64,000 nt of DNA from Mycobacterium simiae (lineage in GTDB: Bacteria; Actinomycetota; Actinomycetes; Mycobacteriales; Mycobacteriaceae). The position numbers and the translations under genes are program-made. The stretch is from the NCBI RefSeq assembly GCF_010727605.1, contig NZ_AP022568.1, positions 3,782,001-3,846,000 on the forward strand, read 5' to 3'. Shown piece after piece: positions 1 to 7,921 of this stretch (the first letter of the stretch is position 1; each line of letters starts with the position of its first letter). The notes below the pieces were generated by a model, which saw only the letters and a program-made list of their open reading frames with translations, ran no database searches and was not told where the DNA came from.

Positions 1-398
1 CATCGGCCCTTGGCCTTCCGCGGCTGACGCGCGGTCGTGATGGCCCGCACGCCAGCGTCATGTCGGTGATGGGACGGCACACCGGGGCCGGCGTGTTCGG
101 CGTTGAACACCGCGTCGCTGACCAACTGGCCCACGTGCTCGTTTTCCAGGCTGTAGAAGATCGTGGTGCCGGCCCGACGGGTGCGCACCAGCCGGGCCAT
201 CCGCAACTTCGCCAGGTGCTGGGACACCGAAGGTGCCGGCTTGTCCACCTTTTCCGCGAGCTCATTGACCGAGGACTCTCCCTCGGTCAGAGCCCATAAC
301 ACCCGAATGCGGGTGGGATCGGCCAACATTCGGAAGACTTCGACGATCAGGCTGACCTGGTCTTCCGCCAGCGGCGTTGCAGCATTACCTGCATGCAT
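1..398 (-). CDS. kmtR: KmtR-like ArsR-family nickel/cobalt sensor (3' end outside window)
   Basis: About 132 codons are visible from the ATG at 398; the stop lies beyond the left edge. The protein is a winged-helix ArsR/SmtB repressor: VFRMLADPTRIRVLWAL opens the DNA-binding domain, SVSQHLAKLRMARLVRTRR is the recognition helix and start of the wing. The helix and His-rich tail (ENEHVGQLV, NAEHAGPG, SHHRHDAG) closely resemble M. tuberculosis KmtR (Rv0827c), which senses nickel and cobalt through C-terminal ligands. Family membership is secure; metal specificity is inferred from similarity. It is transcribed away from the SDR-ctpJ unit, so the two do not share an operon. The AT-rich stretch 395-412 just upstream is the obvious place for an autoregulatory operator, but no clear dyad was resolved. 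Confidence 0.85.
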   Translation of the reverse strand, partial: MHAGNAATPLAEDQVSLIVEVFRMLADPTRIRVLWALTEGESSVNELAEKVDKPAPSVSQHLAKLRMARLVRTRRAGTTIFYSLENEHVGQLVSDAVFNAEHAGPGVPSHHRHDAGVRAITTARQPRKAKGR

Positions 399-466
399 AC
401 GTAGATACTAACTAACCCGCGGCCGCGCCGCGACCGCTGTGACGGGTGGGGCATGACGGCCGTCCG

Positions 467-1312
467 TTAGAACCTCGCGACAGCTCCCGCATCGATGGGT
501 AGCGCCGCGCCGGTGATGTATTGCGACTCGTCAGAGGCGAGAAACAACACCGCGTTACTGACCGCGCGGGCCTCGATGACCGGCACCGGCAGCAAATGGA
601 AATGGCCAATTACGGCGGCGGTGTCGTCCATCGTCGGGTTGGGCAGGTCCGGTCGTAGCGTGCGGTGGAACTGCTCGTTGTCGATCATCGGTGTGCGGAT
701 GTTGCCGGGGTGGATCGAGTTGACCCGAATCAACTGTGGCGCAAGTTCGTTCGCAAGCGAGTGCATCAGCCCGACGACGCCGTGCTTGGCCGAGGCATAG
801 TGGACCATGTACGCGCCGCCGCGCAGTCCCAGCATGGAGCTGACCAGGATGATGGATCCGCCGCGGCCATCGGACATGTGCGGAATCGCCACTTTCGTGG
901 TGTGCCACACCCCGGTGAGATTGATGTCGAGCATCGTTTGCCATGCCGTCTCTTCCAGCAACGCCGACGGTGCGGGACTACCGCTGATGCCGGCATTGGC
1001 GATCACCACATCGGGGCGACCCAACTGGTCGATGCCTCGTTGCAGCGCGTCGCGCAACCCCGCGAGGTCTCGAACATCGGCCTTGGCGGTGACGATGCGC
1101 CGGTCTAGCTTCTCGACCAGCGCGGCGGTCTCGTCGAGATCGTCGTCCGTCGCCCCCGGATAAACGACGCCCTCGACGTCGCTGCACAGATCCACCGCGA
1201 TGATGTCGGCGCCCTCTTCGGCAAGCCGAACGGCGTGTTCTCGCCCCTGGCCACGCGCCGCACCCGTGATGAACGCGACCTTGCCGGCTACCCGGCCAAC
1301 GGCGTGTGTCAT
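467..1312 (-). CDS. Mycofactocin-coupled-type short-chain dehydrogenase/reductase
   Basis: A 281-residue SDR. The N-terminal cofactor motif TGAARGQG, the NAGISG structural motif, the catalytic Ser in ILVSSMLG and the YASAK (YxxxK) pair are all present. Between strand 2 and the NAD-binding acidic residue there is the long insertion (DLCSDVEGVVYPGATDDDL, followed by an ETAALVEKL helix) typical of SDRs that keep a tightly bound nicotinamide and use mycofactocin as redox partner. The substrate cannot be read from sequence. The ATG at 1312 is used here; a GTG at 1321 would overlap the upstream ctpJ stop as GTGA, so translational coupling to the metal ATPase is likely either way. An oxidoreductase co-expressed with a cobalt/nickel exporter is unusual and its link to metal stress is unknown. 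Confidence 0.85.
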   Translation of the reverse strand: MTHAVGRVAGKVAFITGAARGQGREHAVRLAEEGADIIAVDLCSDVEGVVYPGATDDDLDETAALVEKLDRRIVTAKADVRDLAGLRDALQRGIDQLGRPDVVIANAGISGSPAPSALLEETAWQTMLDINLTGVWHTTKVAIPHMSDGRGGSIILVSSMLGLRGGAYMVHYASAKHGVVGLMHSLANELAPQLIRVNSIHPGNIRTPMIDNEQFHRTLRPDLPNPTMDDTAAVIGHFHLLPVPVIEARAVSNAVLFLASDESQYITGAALPIDAGAVARF

Positions 1313-1317
1313 GTTGC

Positions 1318-3249
1318 TCACGATATCGTCGGCCCCCACGCCCGCTTGCGCAGGAGTCGCAAACCATTGAGGGCGACGATGATGGTGGACCCTTCGTGGC
1401 CGGCCACACCCAGCGGCAGTGGCAGGTCGCCGACGAGATCAACGACGACCAATCCAACGATGAACACGCCCGCGATGACGAGGTTGGCGATGACAACACG
1501 TCGTGCGCGGCGGGCCAATGCCAGCACTGCCGGGATGGTCGCCAATTCGTCCCGGACGGTCACCGCGTCGGCGGTGTCCAGGGTGAGGTCAGCCCCGTTG
1601 CGGCCCATCGCGATTGAGGAGTGCGCACTGGCCATCGCGGGCGCGTCGTTGATGCCGTCACCGACGAACAGCACCCGGTGACCGGCAGCCTCCAGCCGGC
1701 GCACGGCGGCGACTTTGCCATCGGGCAGCAGGTCAGCCCGCACGTCGGTGATCCCGACCTGTGCGGCCACGTGCTCGGCGGCCGGTTGGGCATCGCCGGT
1801 GAGCAGGACCGGCGGCGCCGACGTGAGCGTGACGATGGTGCGGATGACCGCCTCGGTGCCCGGACGCAGGGTGTCATCCAGTCCGAGTACACCGACGGCT
1901 CGTCCGTCAATCAAGACGAGCACGGCGGTGATGCCGTCACGTTCCAGCTCTGCCACGGCGGGAAGGCGGTCGGGGACTGCGCGCGGACTGAGTACTTCCA
2001 CCGTCTGCTCGCCGACACGTGCGCGCACCCCGCGCCCCGGCAGCGCCCGGAAGTCGGCGGCGCCGCAAACCGTGAGCCCGCGGGCGCGAGCTGCGTCGAC
2101 GACGGCGCGCCCGAGGGGATGCTCGCTGAATTGCTCCACGCTGCCGGCTATCCGCAGTACAGCATGCTCGGAGTAGCGGTCGTCGAGGACGGTGACGGTG
2201 GCGAGTCGCGGTGCTCCCGTGGTCAGGGTGCCGGTCTTGTCGATGGTCACCCGCGTGGTGTCGGCAAGGTGCTCCATTGCCACCGCCGACTTGACGAGCA
2301 CGCCATGGCGGCCGGCGTTGGCGATGGCCGAGAGCAGCGGGGGCATGGTGGCCAACACCACCGCGCACGGCGACGCGACGATCATAAAAGTCATCGCCCG
2401 AAGCAGCGTCGGCTGAAATGCCGCGCCCCCGATCAGGGGGACCGCGAAAAGCGCGAGGGTCACCACGACCATGCCGACGGAATAGCGTTGCTCGACCTTT
2501 TCGATGAACAGTTGCGTCGTGGCTTTGGTGGCCGACGCTTCCGCAACGAGGGCAACGATGCGGGCCAGGACCGTGTCGGACGCGTCTTTGGTGACCCGAA
2601 TCCGAAGCGCCCCAGCGCCATTGAGCGTGCCCGCAAACGCGTCGTCGCCGACGGTCTTGCCGACCGGCAGGGGCTCACCGGTCACCGACGACTGATCGAC
2701 ATCCGACGCCCCCTCGATGACGACACCGTCGGCCGCTACGCGCTCACCGGGTCGCACGCTGACAACGTCACCGACACAGAGGGTTTGGGCATCCACCGAT
2801 TGTTCAATCCCGTCGGCACCGATTCGGACGGCGCGCTCGGGCGTCAGGTCAAGTAGGCCCCGCACCGAATCTGCGGTGCGCTTGGTGGCCGCGTCCTCCA
2901 GGGCGCCCGACGTCGCGAAGATCACGATCAGCAGCGCGCCGTCGACGATCTGGCCGATACTCGCCGCGCCGATGGCCGCAATCACCATGAGCAGGTCGAC
3001 GTCGAGGGTGCGAGAACACAACGCCCGCAACCCATCCCGCGCAGGCATCCAACCGCCGGTGAGATAGCAGGCCAGGTAACACGCCCACCAACTCCATGCG
3101 GGCGCGCGGAGCAGCTGTGTGGTCAGCCCGGCCAGGAACACCAGCAAGGCCACCGAGGCCCAGCGCACCGCGGGGACGGACCACAGCCCGGCGCGCCTCG
3201 GCCGTTCGACGGACAGGGTGGGCATCGCCTGCACGGCGGCGCAACTCAT
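1318..3249 (-). CDS. ctpJ: CtpJ-type P1B-type metal-transporting ATPase
   Basis: A 643-residue heavy-metal efflux ATPase in the plasma membrane. Key motifs in order: TGEP near residue 190 (actuator), SPC near 293 in a membrane helix (the metal-binding signature of cobalt/nickel/iron P1B-4 pumps, as opposed to CPC of copper pumps), DKTGT near 337 (phosphorylated Asp), SEHPLG near 376 and GDGINDAPA near 550. No N-terminal CxxC metal domain is present. In M. tuberculosis ctpJ is divergent from nmtR, which represses it until nickel or cobalt binds; the same arrangement is seen here. The start at 3249 is preferred because GAGGGGAC precedes it at ribosome-binding distance; a 64-codon upstream extension would cross the nmtR operator region. 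Confidence 0.9.
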   Translation of the reverse strand: MSCAAVQAMPTLSVERPRRAGLWSVPAVRWASVALLVFLAGLTTQLLRAPAWSWWACYLACYLTGGWMPARDGLRALCSRTLDVDLLMVIAAIGAASIGQIVDGALLIVIFATSGALEDAATKRTADSVRGLLDLTPERAVRIGADGIEQSVDAQTLCVGDVVSVRPGERVAADGVVIEGASDVDQSSVTGEPLPVGKTVGDDAFAGTLNGAGALRIRVTKDASDTVLARIVALVAEASATKATTQLFIEKVEQRYSVGMVVVTLALFAVPLIGGAAFQPTLLRAMTFMIVASPCAVVLATMPPLLSAIANAGRHGVLVKSAVAMEHLADTTRVTIDKTGTLTTGAPRLATVTVLDDRYSEHAVLRIAGSVEQFSEHPLGRAVVDAARARGLTVCGAADFRALPGRGVRARVGEQTVEVLSPRAVPDRLPAVAELERDGITAVLVLIDGRAVGVLGLDDTLRPGTEAVIRTIVTLTSAPPVLLTGDAQPAAEHVAAQVGITDVRADLLPDGKVAAVRRLEAAGHRVLFVGDGINDAPAMASAHSSIAMGRNGADLTLDTADAVTVRDELATIPAVLALARRARRVVIANLVIAGVFIVGLVVVDLVGDLPLPLGVAGHEGSTIIVALNGLRLLRKRAWGPTIS

Positions 3250-3276
3250 CGACGTCCCCTCAGCAATACGATCACG

Positions 3277-3290
3277 ACATGTATACATGT
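3277..3290. promoter_or_regulatory. 14-bp perfect palindrome between ctpJ and nmtR, candidate NmtR operator
   Basis: ACATGTATACATGT reads identically on both strands and sits midway in the 91-bp divergent ctpJ/nmtR spacer. ArsR-family repressors bind short AT-rich inverted repeats in exactly this position. Binding by NmtR is inferred, not shown. Confidence 0.6.
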
Positions 3291-3340
3291 AAAGTTCTAC
3301 ATATTTCATATCAGTTGATCCCCCGTGCTTCAATTGGGAG

Positions 3341-3703
3341 ATGGGACATGGAGTCGAAGGCAGGGTGACACCACCGGCGACGCTCGACCCTTCCTCCGCG
3401 GTCAAAATCGCCGAGACGCTGCAAGCCTTGGCTTCGCCCAACCGTCTGATGATTCTGACCCGGTTGCGGCAGTCTCCCTGTTCGGTTGGCGAGTTGTCGA
3501 CCGCCGTAGGGATGGAACAACCCGCGGTGTCTCATCAATTGCGCCTGCTTCGCGCTCTCGGCTTGGTCGCTGGCGATCGCAGCGGCCGCAACATCGTCTA
3601 CCGGCTCTATGACAACCACGTCGCCCAGCTCCTTGACGAGGCCGTCTACCACATCGAGCACCTGCGCCTGGGCGCGAGCGAGGCCAGCGCACAGCGCGCC
3701 TGA
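3341..3703 (+). CDS. nmtR: NmtR, ArsR-family nickel/cobalt-responsive repressor
   Basis: A 120-residue ArsR/SmtB repressor that begins MGHGVEGR, identical in that stretch to M. tuberculosis NmtR (Rv3744), whose N-terminal Gly-His-Gly residues contribute to nickel coordination. The winged helix includes EQPAVSHQLRLLRALGLV (recognition helix) and GDRSGRNIVYRLYD (wing), then the alpha-5 metal site DNHVAQLLDEAVYHIEHLRLG with its Asp/His ligands. It is divergent from ctpJ, the established NmtR target. Together with the KmtR-like gene at the window start this gives two distinct nickel/cobalt sensors within 4 kb. Confidence 0.93.
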   Translation: MGHGVEGRVTPPATLDPSSAVKIAETLQALASPNRLMILTRLRQSPCSVGELSTAVGMEQPAVSHQLRLLRALGLVAGDRSGRNIVYRLYDNHVAQLLDEAVYHIEHLRLGASEASAQRA

Positions 3704-3765
3704 AGCACGTGTTTGTTTGGAGCACAAGGTGTTTCGCGAATAAGCACCTATCTCTAGGCTGGTCT

Positions 3766-3780
3766 TGAAAATCGTTTTCG
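3766..3780. promoter_or_regulatory. Weak Fur/Zur-like 7-1-7 element
   Basis: TGAAAATCGTTTTCG resembles the 7-1-7 Fur-family repeat but the outer bases do not pair. It lies 220 bp before the small gene at 3998. It is reported because a better copy occurs at 5055; on its own it could be chance. Confidence 0.25.
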
Positions 3781-3997
3781 ACAAAGGTTAGGCGGGCCGG
3801 GCGGAAAGTCTGCGGTCGACCAGCATTGCGCCGGTTCGGTCGTCAGGTTGGGCCCGGCCTACGGCAACGTAGGGCTGCGGCGACAGCGCGCGCCGCACTG
3901 CGCGGAACCTGATGTGGTCTGAAAATTCAGCTGAACTTTCGATAAGAGCGCGTGGCGGCAACGAATTAGAAACGTTCACGACTCTAATGTCGTGGGG

Positions 3998-4249
3998 ATG
4001 ACTATCGAGTACTACCTACAGAAGGTGCCCGTCGAGTCCGTCCGGCCGGGATTCTCGCTGGCCGTTCACACTGACGGCGACTACCGGTTGTTCCAGGTCG
4101 AGTGCACACAGATGTCGCAACGGGCCGGCTTGCCGATCATGTTCAAACTCACCTCCGAACCCGTCGACGGCGGGGCCCCCTGGGTCGTGGAATGCGAGGA
4201 GGGCACCCCGGTGGTGCGGATCCTCGGTGTGGCCAAGGCGGCGTCCTAG
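3998..4249 (+). CDS. Small uncharacterised protein, leaderless
   Basis: An 83-residue soluble protein beginning MTIEYYLQKVPVESVRPG; no domain is recognised and no signal peptide or membrane segment is visible. The start is supported by a TAATGT -10 hexamer at 3985-3990 followed by exactly 7 bases and then ATG, the layout of mycobacterial leaderless genes; a GTG six bases upstream is less likely. Its stop overlaps the convergent methyltransferase stop by 4 bp. Codon use looks like normal high-GC coding sequence, so it is probably real, but its function is unknown. Confidence 0.6.
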   Translation: MTIEYYLQKVPVESVRPGFSLAVHTDGDYRLFQVECTQMSQRAGLPIMFKLTSEPVDGGAPWVVECEEGTPVVRILGVAKAAS

Positions 4250-4995
4250 CCCGCCGTGCCCGGCTTCGCCGCGACGACGAACTGCAGTGCACGTTGGGTC
4301 TGCTGGTCGATGTCAATCAGGCCCGCCGCGGTAAACAGGTCCACGAACTCGTGCCGGCCGAACATCGTGAGTCCGATGCTGCGCGCGCCCGCCGTCATGA
4401 CCTGATGCAGCGGCGCCACGTCGGGGGCATAGCTGGTCAGGATCGCAATCCGCCCGGCGGGTTTGAGCACCCGGATCATCTCACCGGCCACCCGGAACGG
4501 CTCCGGCATCAAATACAGCGCACCAAAACAGCAGATCGCGTCGAAGGTTTCGGGTCCGAAGGGCAGTCGGCGGGCATCGCCGCGGACATAGCACGTGCGC
4601 GGACCGCTGTTGTCCGCCACGGCGCGGGCCAGCATCGGTTCGGAGATGTCGAACCCGACCGCCAGCCCCTCTTCCGGCAGGGCCGCCGCCAACGGGGTGG
4701 TGAAGTTGCCTGGTCCGCAAGCCACGTCGAGCAGCCGCTGGGCCGTCGACAACCGCAGCGCCGACGCCGCCCGAATCTGCTCGGCCCGGTGGGTCAGCCC
4801 GCTGGCGAGGTAGAACGCGGTGGGCCGCCACAGGCGCTCGTAGACCGTCGCGACGAAAGGACTGTTCATGGCACGCTGGGCAATCGTCGGGACCGGCGCG
4901 CTGGTCGCCGCACCGAGCACGTCGAGGAAACCGTGCCGCAGGTGCGCTGTCTGGTTCATCAAGCCTCGGGTCGACTCGACCGGATCCTGGCTCAT
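4246..4995 (-). CDS. Class I SAM-dependent methyltransferase (UbiE/COQ5-like)
   Basis: A 249-residue enzyme. The SAM-binding core is clear: motif I LLDVACGPGNFTTPLA, the acidic residue in AVGFDISEPMLA, motif II/III GDARRLPFGPETFDAICCFGALYLMPEP, and the post-motif RVLKPAGRIAILTSY. This is the Methyltransf_11 fold used for small molecules, quinones or lipids; the substrate is not evident. The ATG at 4995 is chosen because upstream residues run through a GC-rich segment and the Zur-like box at 5055; a TACCGT hexamer lies 8 bases before this ATG, compatible with a leaderless transcript. It is divergent from the permease operon, so the box at 5055-5069 could serve both directions. Confidence 0.8.
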   Translation of the reverse strand: MSQDPVESTRGLMNQTAHLRHGFLDVLGAATSAPVPTIAQRAMNSPFVATVYERLWRPTAFYLASGLTHRAEQIRAASALRLSTAQRLLDVACGPGNFTTPLAAALPEEGLAVGFDISEPMLARAVADNSGPRTCYVRGDARRLPFGPETFDAICCFGALYLMPEPFRVAGEMIRVLKPAGRIAILTSYAPDVAPLHQVMTAGARSIGLTMFGRHEFVDLFTAAGLIDIDQQTQRALQFVVAAKPGTAG

Positions 4996-5054
4996 CGCAT
5001 TGCACGGTAACGCAACACACCCCAGGCCCGGGTGCGGCCGGCCCCGGGTCGCAG

Positions 5055-5069
5055 TGATAATCATTTTCA
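5055..5069. promoter_or_regulatory. Zur/FurB-type box in the methyltransferase/permease divergent spacer
   Basis: TGATAATCATTTTCA is a 7-1-7 inverted repeat with one mismatch, close to the TGAAAAT-N-ATTTTCA core of mycobacterial Zur (FurB) boxes. It is 36 bp before the permease ATG and 60 bp before the methyltransferase ATG. Zinc-dependent repression of the permease pair is inferred from this site plus the family context of the downstream genes. Confidence 0.6.
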
Positions 5070-5104
5070 TCAACTGTCATGAGATTCCAGTCCGGGTGCG
5101 CTAG

Positions 5105-6100
5105 ATGAGGGCCGAACGCCGACCACGTTTCGGGTCGATGGAAGTCCTGGTTTTCGGCTTGGTGATCTTCGCGATCTCCGGGACGTGGCTGCGGGCTGCG
5201 GTGGGAAACAGCGCCGCGTTGGCCACCGCGGGCACCGTGTTCTGCGGCGTGTTCGTCCAAGCCCTGCCGTTTCTGGGCCTCGGCGTGGTGGTCAGCGGAC
5301 TGATCGCGGTGTTCGTGCCGCCCGAGCGCCTGCTGCGTTGGCTGCCGCGCCGGCCGGCGGCGGCCGTGCTTGCCGCCGGCGTAGTCGGCGCGGCGCTGCC
5401 GGGCTGCGAATGCGGCTCAGTGCCGGTGGCCCGGCGGCTGTTCGGCGACGGCGGCGCGGCCGGTGCGGCGGCCCTGACGTTTATGCTCGCCGCGCCCGCC
5501 ATCAACCCCGTCGTGGTGGTCGCGACGGCCGTCGCGTTTCCGGGACAGCCGAAGATGGTCGTCGCCCGGGTGGTCGCGTCGTTGCTGACCGCGGTGGTGA
5601 TGGGCTGCGCGTGGTCGCGATGGGGCCGCGCCGAATGGATCACCCGCCGGCTTCCGTCGCACGAATCGCACGGCCCGGCAACGCAATCCAAGTGGGTGAT
5701 GTTCTGTGAGGTGGCGCGACACGACTTCCTGCAGGCCGCGGCCTACCTCGTACTCGGTGCCGCCGCGGCGGCGGCCCTGCACGTGCTGGTGCCGCCGTGG
5801 ATCTTCGAACACGTCGGCGCGCATCTGGTCCTCGGCGTCGTCGCGATGGCGGCGCTGGCGGTCGTGCTGGCGGTGTGTTCGGAAGCCGACGCCTTCGTGG
5901 CATCCAGCTTGACGATGGTCCCGCTGGTCCCGCGACTGGTGTTCCTAGTCGTCGGGCCGGCCATCGACGTCAAGCTGGTGGCGATGCAATCGGGGATGTT
6001 CGGCCGTGCCTTCGCCACCCGCTTCGGCCCGGCGACATTCGCCGTCGCCGCCGTGGTCGCCACCCTGGTCGGCCTGCTGGTGCTAGGCGGTTCGCAATGA
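5105..6100 (+). CDS. UPF0718/DUF318-family permease, probable metal-related transporter
   Basis: A 331-residue polytopic membrane protein with about eight hydrophobic segments. The family signature is visible: GAALPGCECGSVPVARRL (a conserved Cys-x-Cys inside a membrane loop) in the first half and the second-half repeat VLAVCSEADAFVASS, with GAAALTFMLAAPAINPVVV between. Members of this family sit beside TIGR03943 proteins and are often under Fur or Zur control; a zinc or cobalt uptake role is suspected but not settled. The stop overlaps the next start (ATGA), so the two are translated together. A second in-frame ATG at 5138 starts directly at the first membrane helix and is an alternative start. 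The Zur-type box at 5055 lies in its promoter. Confidence 0.85.
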   Translation: MRAERRPRFGSMEVLVFGLVIFAISGTWLRAAVGNSAALATAGTVFCGVFVQALPFLGLGVVVSGLIAVFVPPERLLRWLPRRPAAAVLAAGVVGAALPGCECGSVPVARRLFGDGGAAGAAALTFMLAAPAINPVVVVATAVAFPGQPKMVVARVVASLLTAVVMGCAWSRWGRAEWITRRLPSHESHGPATQSKWVMFCEVARHDFLQAAAYLVLGAAAAAALHVLVPPWIFEHVGAHLVLGVVAMAALAVVLAVCSEADAFVASSLTMVPLVPRLVFLVVGPAIDVKLVAMQSGMFGRAFATRFGPATFAVAAVVATLVGLLVLGGSQ

Positions 6101-6825
6101 AACGCGAAACCGAGAACACGGTCCTGCTGCTGGTCGGGCTGAGCGTCGCGATGATCCTGGCCACCGGGGTGTTTACCCGCTACGTCAAGCCGTCGCTGTT
6201 GCCGTGGCTCGGGCTCACCGCCGCGCTGCTGATCGGGCTCGCCCTGGTGGCCATCGTCGGCGACGTCCGCCGCGGCGGTGCGCAGCAGCACGATCACCAC
6301 GATCACCCCGCTGACGGGCATACCCATCGTGGCGGCGTGGTGTGGTTGCTCGCCGTGCCCGTCGTGGTGTTGATCTTCATCACCCCCCCGGCGCTGCGAC
6401 CGCAGGCGGCCACCGGTTCGGTCACCAATGTCTCCAATGACGTTCTGCGGCAGGCCTTCCCACCGCTCCCGCCGGGTCGCGCACCGGAAGTGTCGCTGCC
6501 CGACGTCATGATGCGGGCCGCCAACGACACCACCGGATCGCTCAACGATCGGCTGATCACGGTCACCGGCTTCGTCCTCAACGAGCCCGGCGGGGTCGAC
6601 CTGGCCCGGATCGTCATCATCTGCTGTGCCGCCGACGCGCAGCTGGCCCGCCTCCATCTGCGCGACCACGACGGCGCGGGCACCCTGCATTACGCCGACA
6701 ACACCTGGCTGCGGGTGGAGGGCGTCGTAACTCCCGCGCAGCGACGGCCGCACACGCCGCCCATCCCGACGCTGCGAGCGGTCACGGTGACACCGGTCGC
6801 GGCGCCGCCCAACCCCTACGCCTGA
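6097..6825 (+). CDS. TIGR03943-family membrane protein, permease partner
   Basis: A 242-residue protein: two membrane segments near residues 9-50, a His-rich linker (QQHDHHDHPADGHTHRGG) between helices 2 and 3, a third helix VVWLLAVPVVVLIFI, then an exported C-terminal domain containing GFVLNEPG, ARIVIICCAADAQ and WLRVEGVV. TIGR03943 proteins accompany UPF0718 permeases; the His cluster and the Cys-Cys pair are plausible metal ligands. Its ATG overlaps the permease stop (ATGA at 6097-6100), arguing for a single functional unit. Direction of transport cannot be determined from sequence. Confidence 0.85.
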   Translation: MKRETENTVLLLVGLSVAMILATGVFTRYVKPSLLPWLGLTAALLIGLALVAIVGDVRRGGAQQHDHHDHPADGHTHRGGVVWLLAVPVVVLIFITPPALRPQAATGSVTNVSNDVLRQAFPPLPPGRAPEVSLPDVMMRAANDTTGSLNDRLITVTGFVLNEPGGVDLARIVIICCAADAQLARLHLRDHDGAGTLHYADNTWLRVEGVVTPAQRRPHTPPIPTLRAVTVTPVAAPPNPYA

Positions 6826-6904
6826 CGCCAAAACGCCGACAAAGCTGCTGGTTAGCCGTTAGGCTCGGGCGGCCAGCGCAGCGATCGCGTCGAAAGAGAC
6901 CCGC

Positions 6905-7921
6905 ATGACACGCCCCCGAATCCGCGCGCGGGCACCGCTGCGGATTTCCTTCGCCGGGGGCGGCACCGACGTTCCGCCGTTCCCCGCCCTCGAAGGCGGC
7001 TGTGTGTTGTCGGCGACCATCGACCGCTATGCCTACGGCTCGCTGTCCCCGCGGAGCGACCGCAAGGTCACCATCGAGTCCGTCGATTTCAAGACCACTC
7101 ATGAGATGACGCTGGATAGCGAGATCCTCTACGACGGCAGCCTCGATCTGATCAAGGCCGCGGTGCGGCGGTTCGGCCGCGACGGCACCGACGGCTACGA
7201 CCTGGTGCTTCGTTCGAGCGCACCGCCCGGCTCCGGCCTGGGCTCGTCCTCGACGATGATGGTCGCGCTCACCGGACTGCTCGCCGAGCACTACCGGGCG
7301 CCGATGGGCGAATACGAGACCGCCCAACTCGCGTGTGCCATCGAACGCGACGACCTCGGCATCGCCGGCGGTCTGCAAGACATGTATGCCGCCACCTTCG
7401 GTGGCTTCAACTTCATCGAGTTCTCCGATCGGGTGATCGTCAACCCGCTGCGGATCCGCGACGACACGGCTTTCGAGCTCGAGCTCAGCCTCCTGCTGTG
7501 CTACACGGGCATCACACGGGACTCCGCGCGAGTCATCGAGGATCAAACCCGCCGCGCCACCGCGGGCGCCGACGACACCCTGGCCGGGTTGCGGGCCCAA
7601 AAGGAACTGGCGGTGGCCATGAAAGCCGCACTGTTGACGGGCAAGCTCAGCGATTTCGGCGCGCTGCTCGGCGAGGCGTGGAACCAGAAGAAAAAGATGT
7701 CGCCCTACATCACCAACGAGCGCATCGACGAGCTTTACGATCTCGCGCTGCGCACCGGCGCGCTGGGCGGCAAGCTCACCGGGGCCGGCGGCGGCGGCTA
7801 CATACTGCTGTTCTGCGACTTCACCAAGAAGCACCGGGTGATGGAAGCGCTCGAGGGTGCCGGGGCCGCGATCACCGAATTCGCTTTCGAAAGCAAGGGA
7901 TTGACCACATGGCTGGCATAA
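6905..7921 (+). CDS. hddA: D-glycero-D-manno-heptose 7-phosphate kinase (GHMP family)
   Basis: A 338-residue GHMP kinase. The N-terminal APLRISFAGGGTDVPPF, the ATP-binding SSAPPGSGLGSSSTMMVAL and the C-terminal KLTGAGGGGYILLF motifs are intact. The family also holds fucose and other sugar kinases, but the downstream gmhA and gmhB genes point to heptose 7-phosphate kinase, as in the M. tuberculosis gmhA-gmhB-hddA set. It would phosphorylate heptose 7-phosphate at C1 in the cytoplasm for nucleotide-heptose synthesis. An AAAGAGA stretch precedes the ATG. The stop overlaps the gmhA start by 13 bp. Confidence 0.88.
   Translation: MTRPRIRARAPLRISFAGGGTDVPPFPALEGGCVLSATIDRYAYGSLSPRSDRKVTIESVDFKTTHEMTLDSEILYDGSLDLIKAAVRRFGRDGTDGYDLVLRSSAPPGSGLGSSSTMMVALTGLLAEHYRAPMGEYETAQLACAIERDDLGIAGGLQDMYAATFGGFNFIEFSDRVIVNPLRIRDDTAFELELSLLLCYTGITRDSARVIEDQTRRATAGADDTLAGLRAQKELAVAMKAALLTGKLSDFGALLGEAWNQKKKMSPYITNERIDELYDLALRTGALGGKLTGAGGGGYILLFCDFTKKHRVMEALEGAGAAITEFAFESKGLTTWLA

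Noticed and set aside
1621..2856. A 411-codon plus-strand frame opposite ctpJ
   Set aside because: It is the reverse complement of a strongly conserved ATPase; its composition is Gly/Arg/His-rich with no domain, as expected for high-GC antisense frames.
3788..3979. A 63-codon minus-strand frame in the nmtR-to-3998 spacer
   Set aside because: No start signal, unusual composition and no recognisable motif.
6782..7834. A long minus-strand frame opposite hddA
   Set aside because: Shadow of the GHMP kinase gene; codon pattern and conserved motifs belong to the plus strand.
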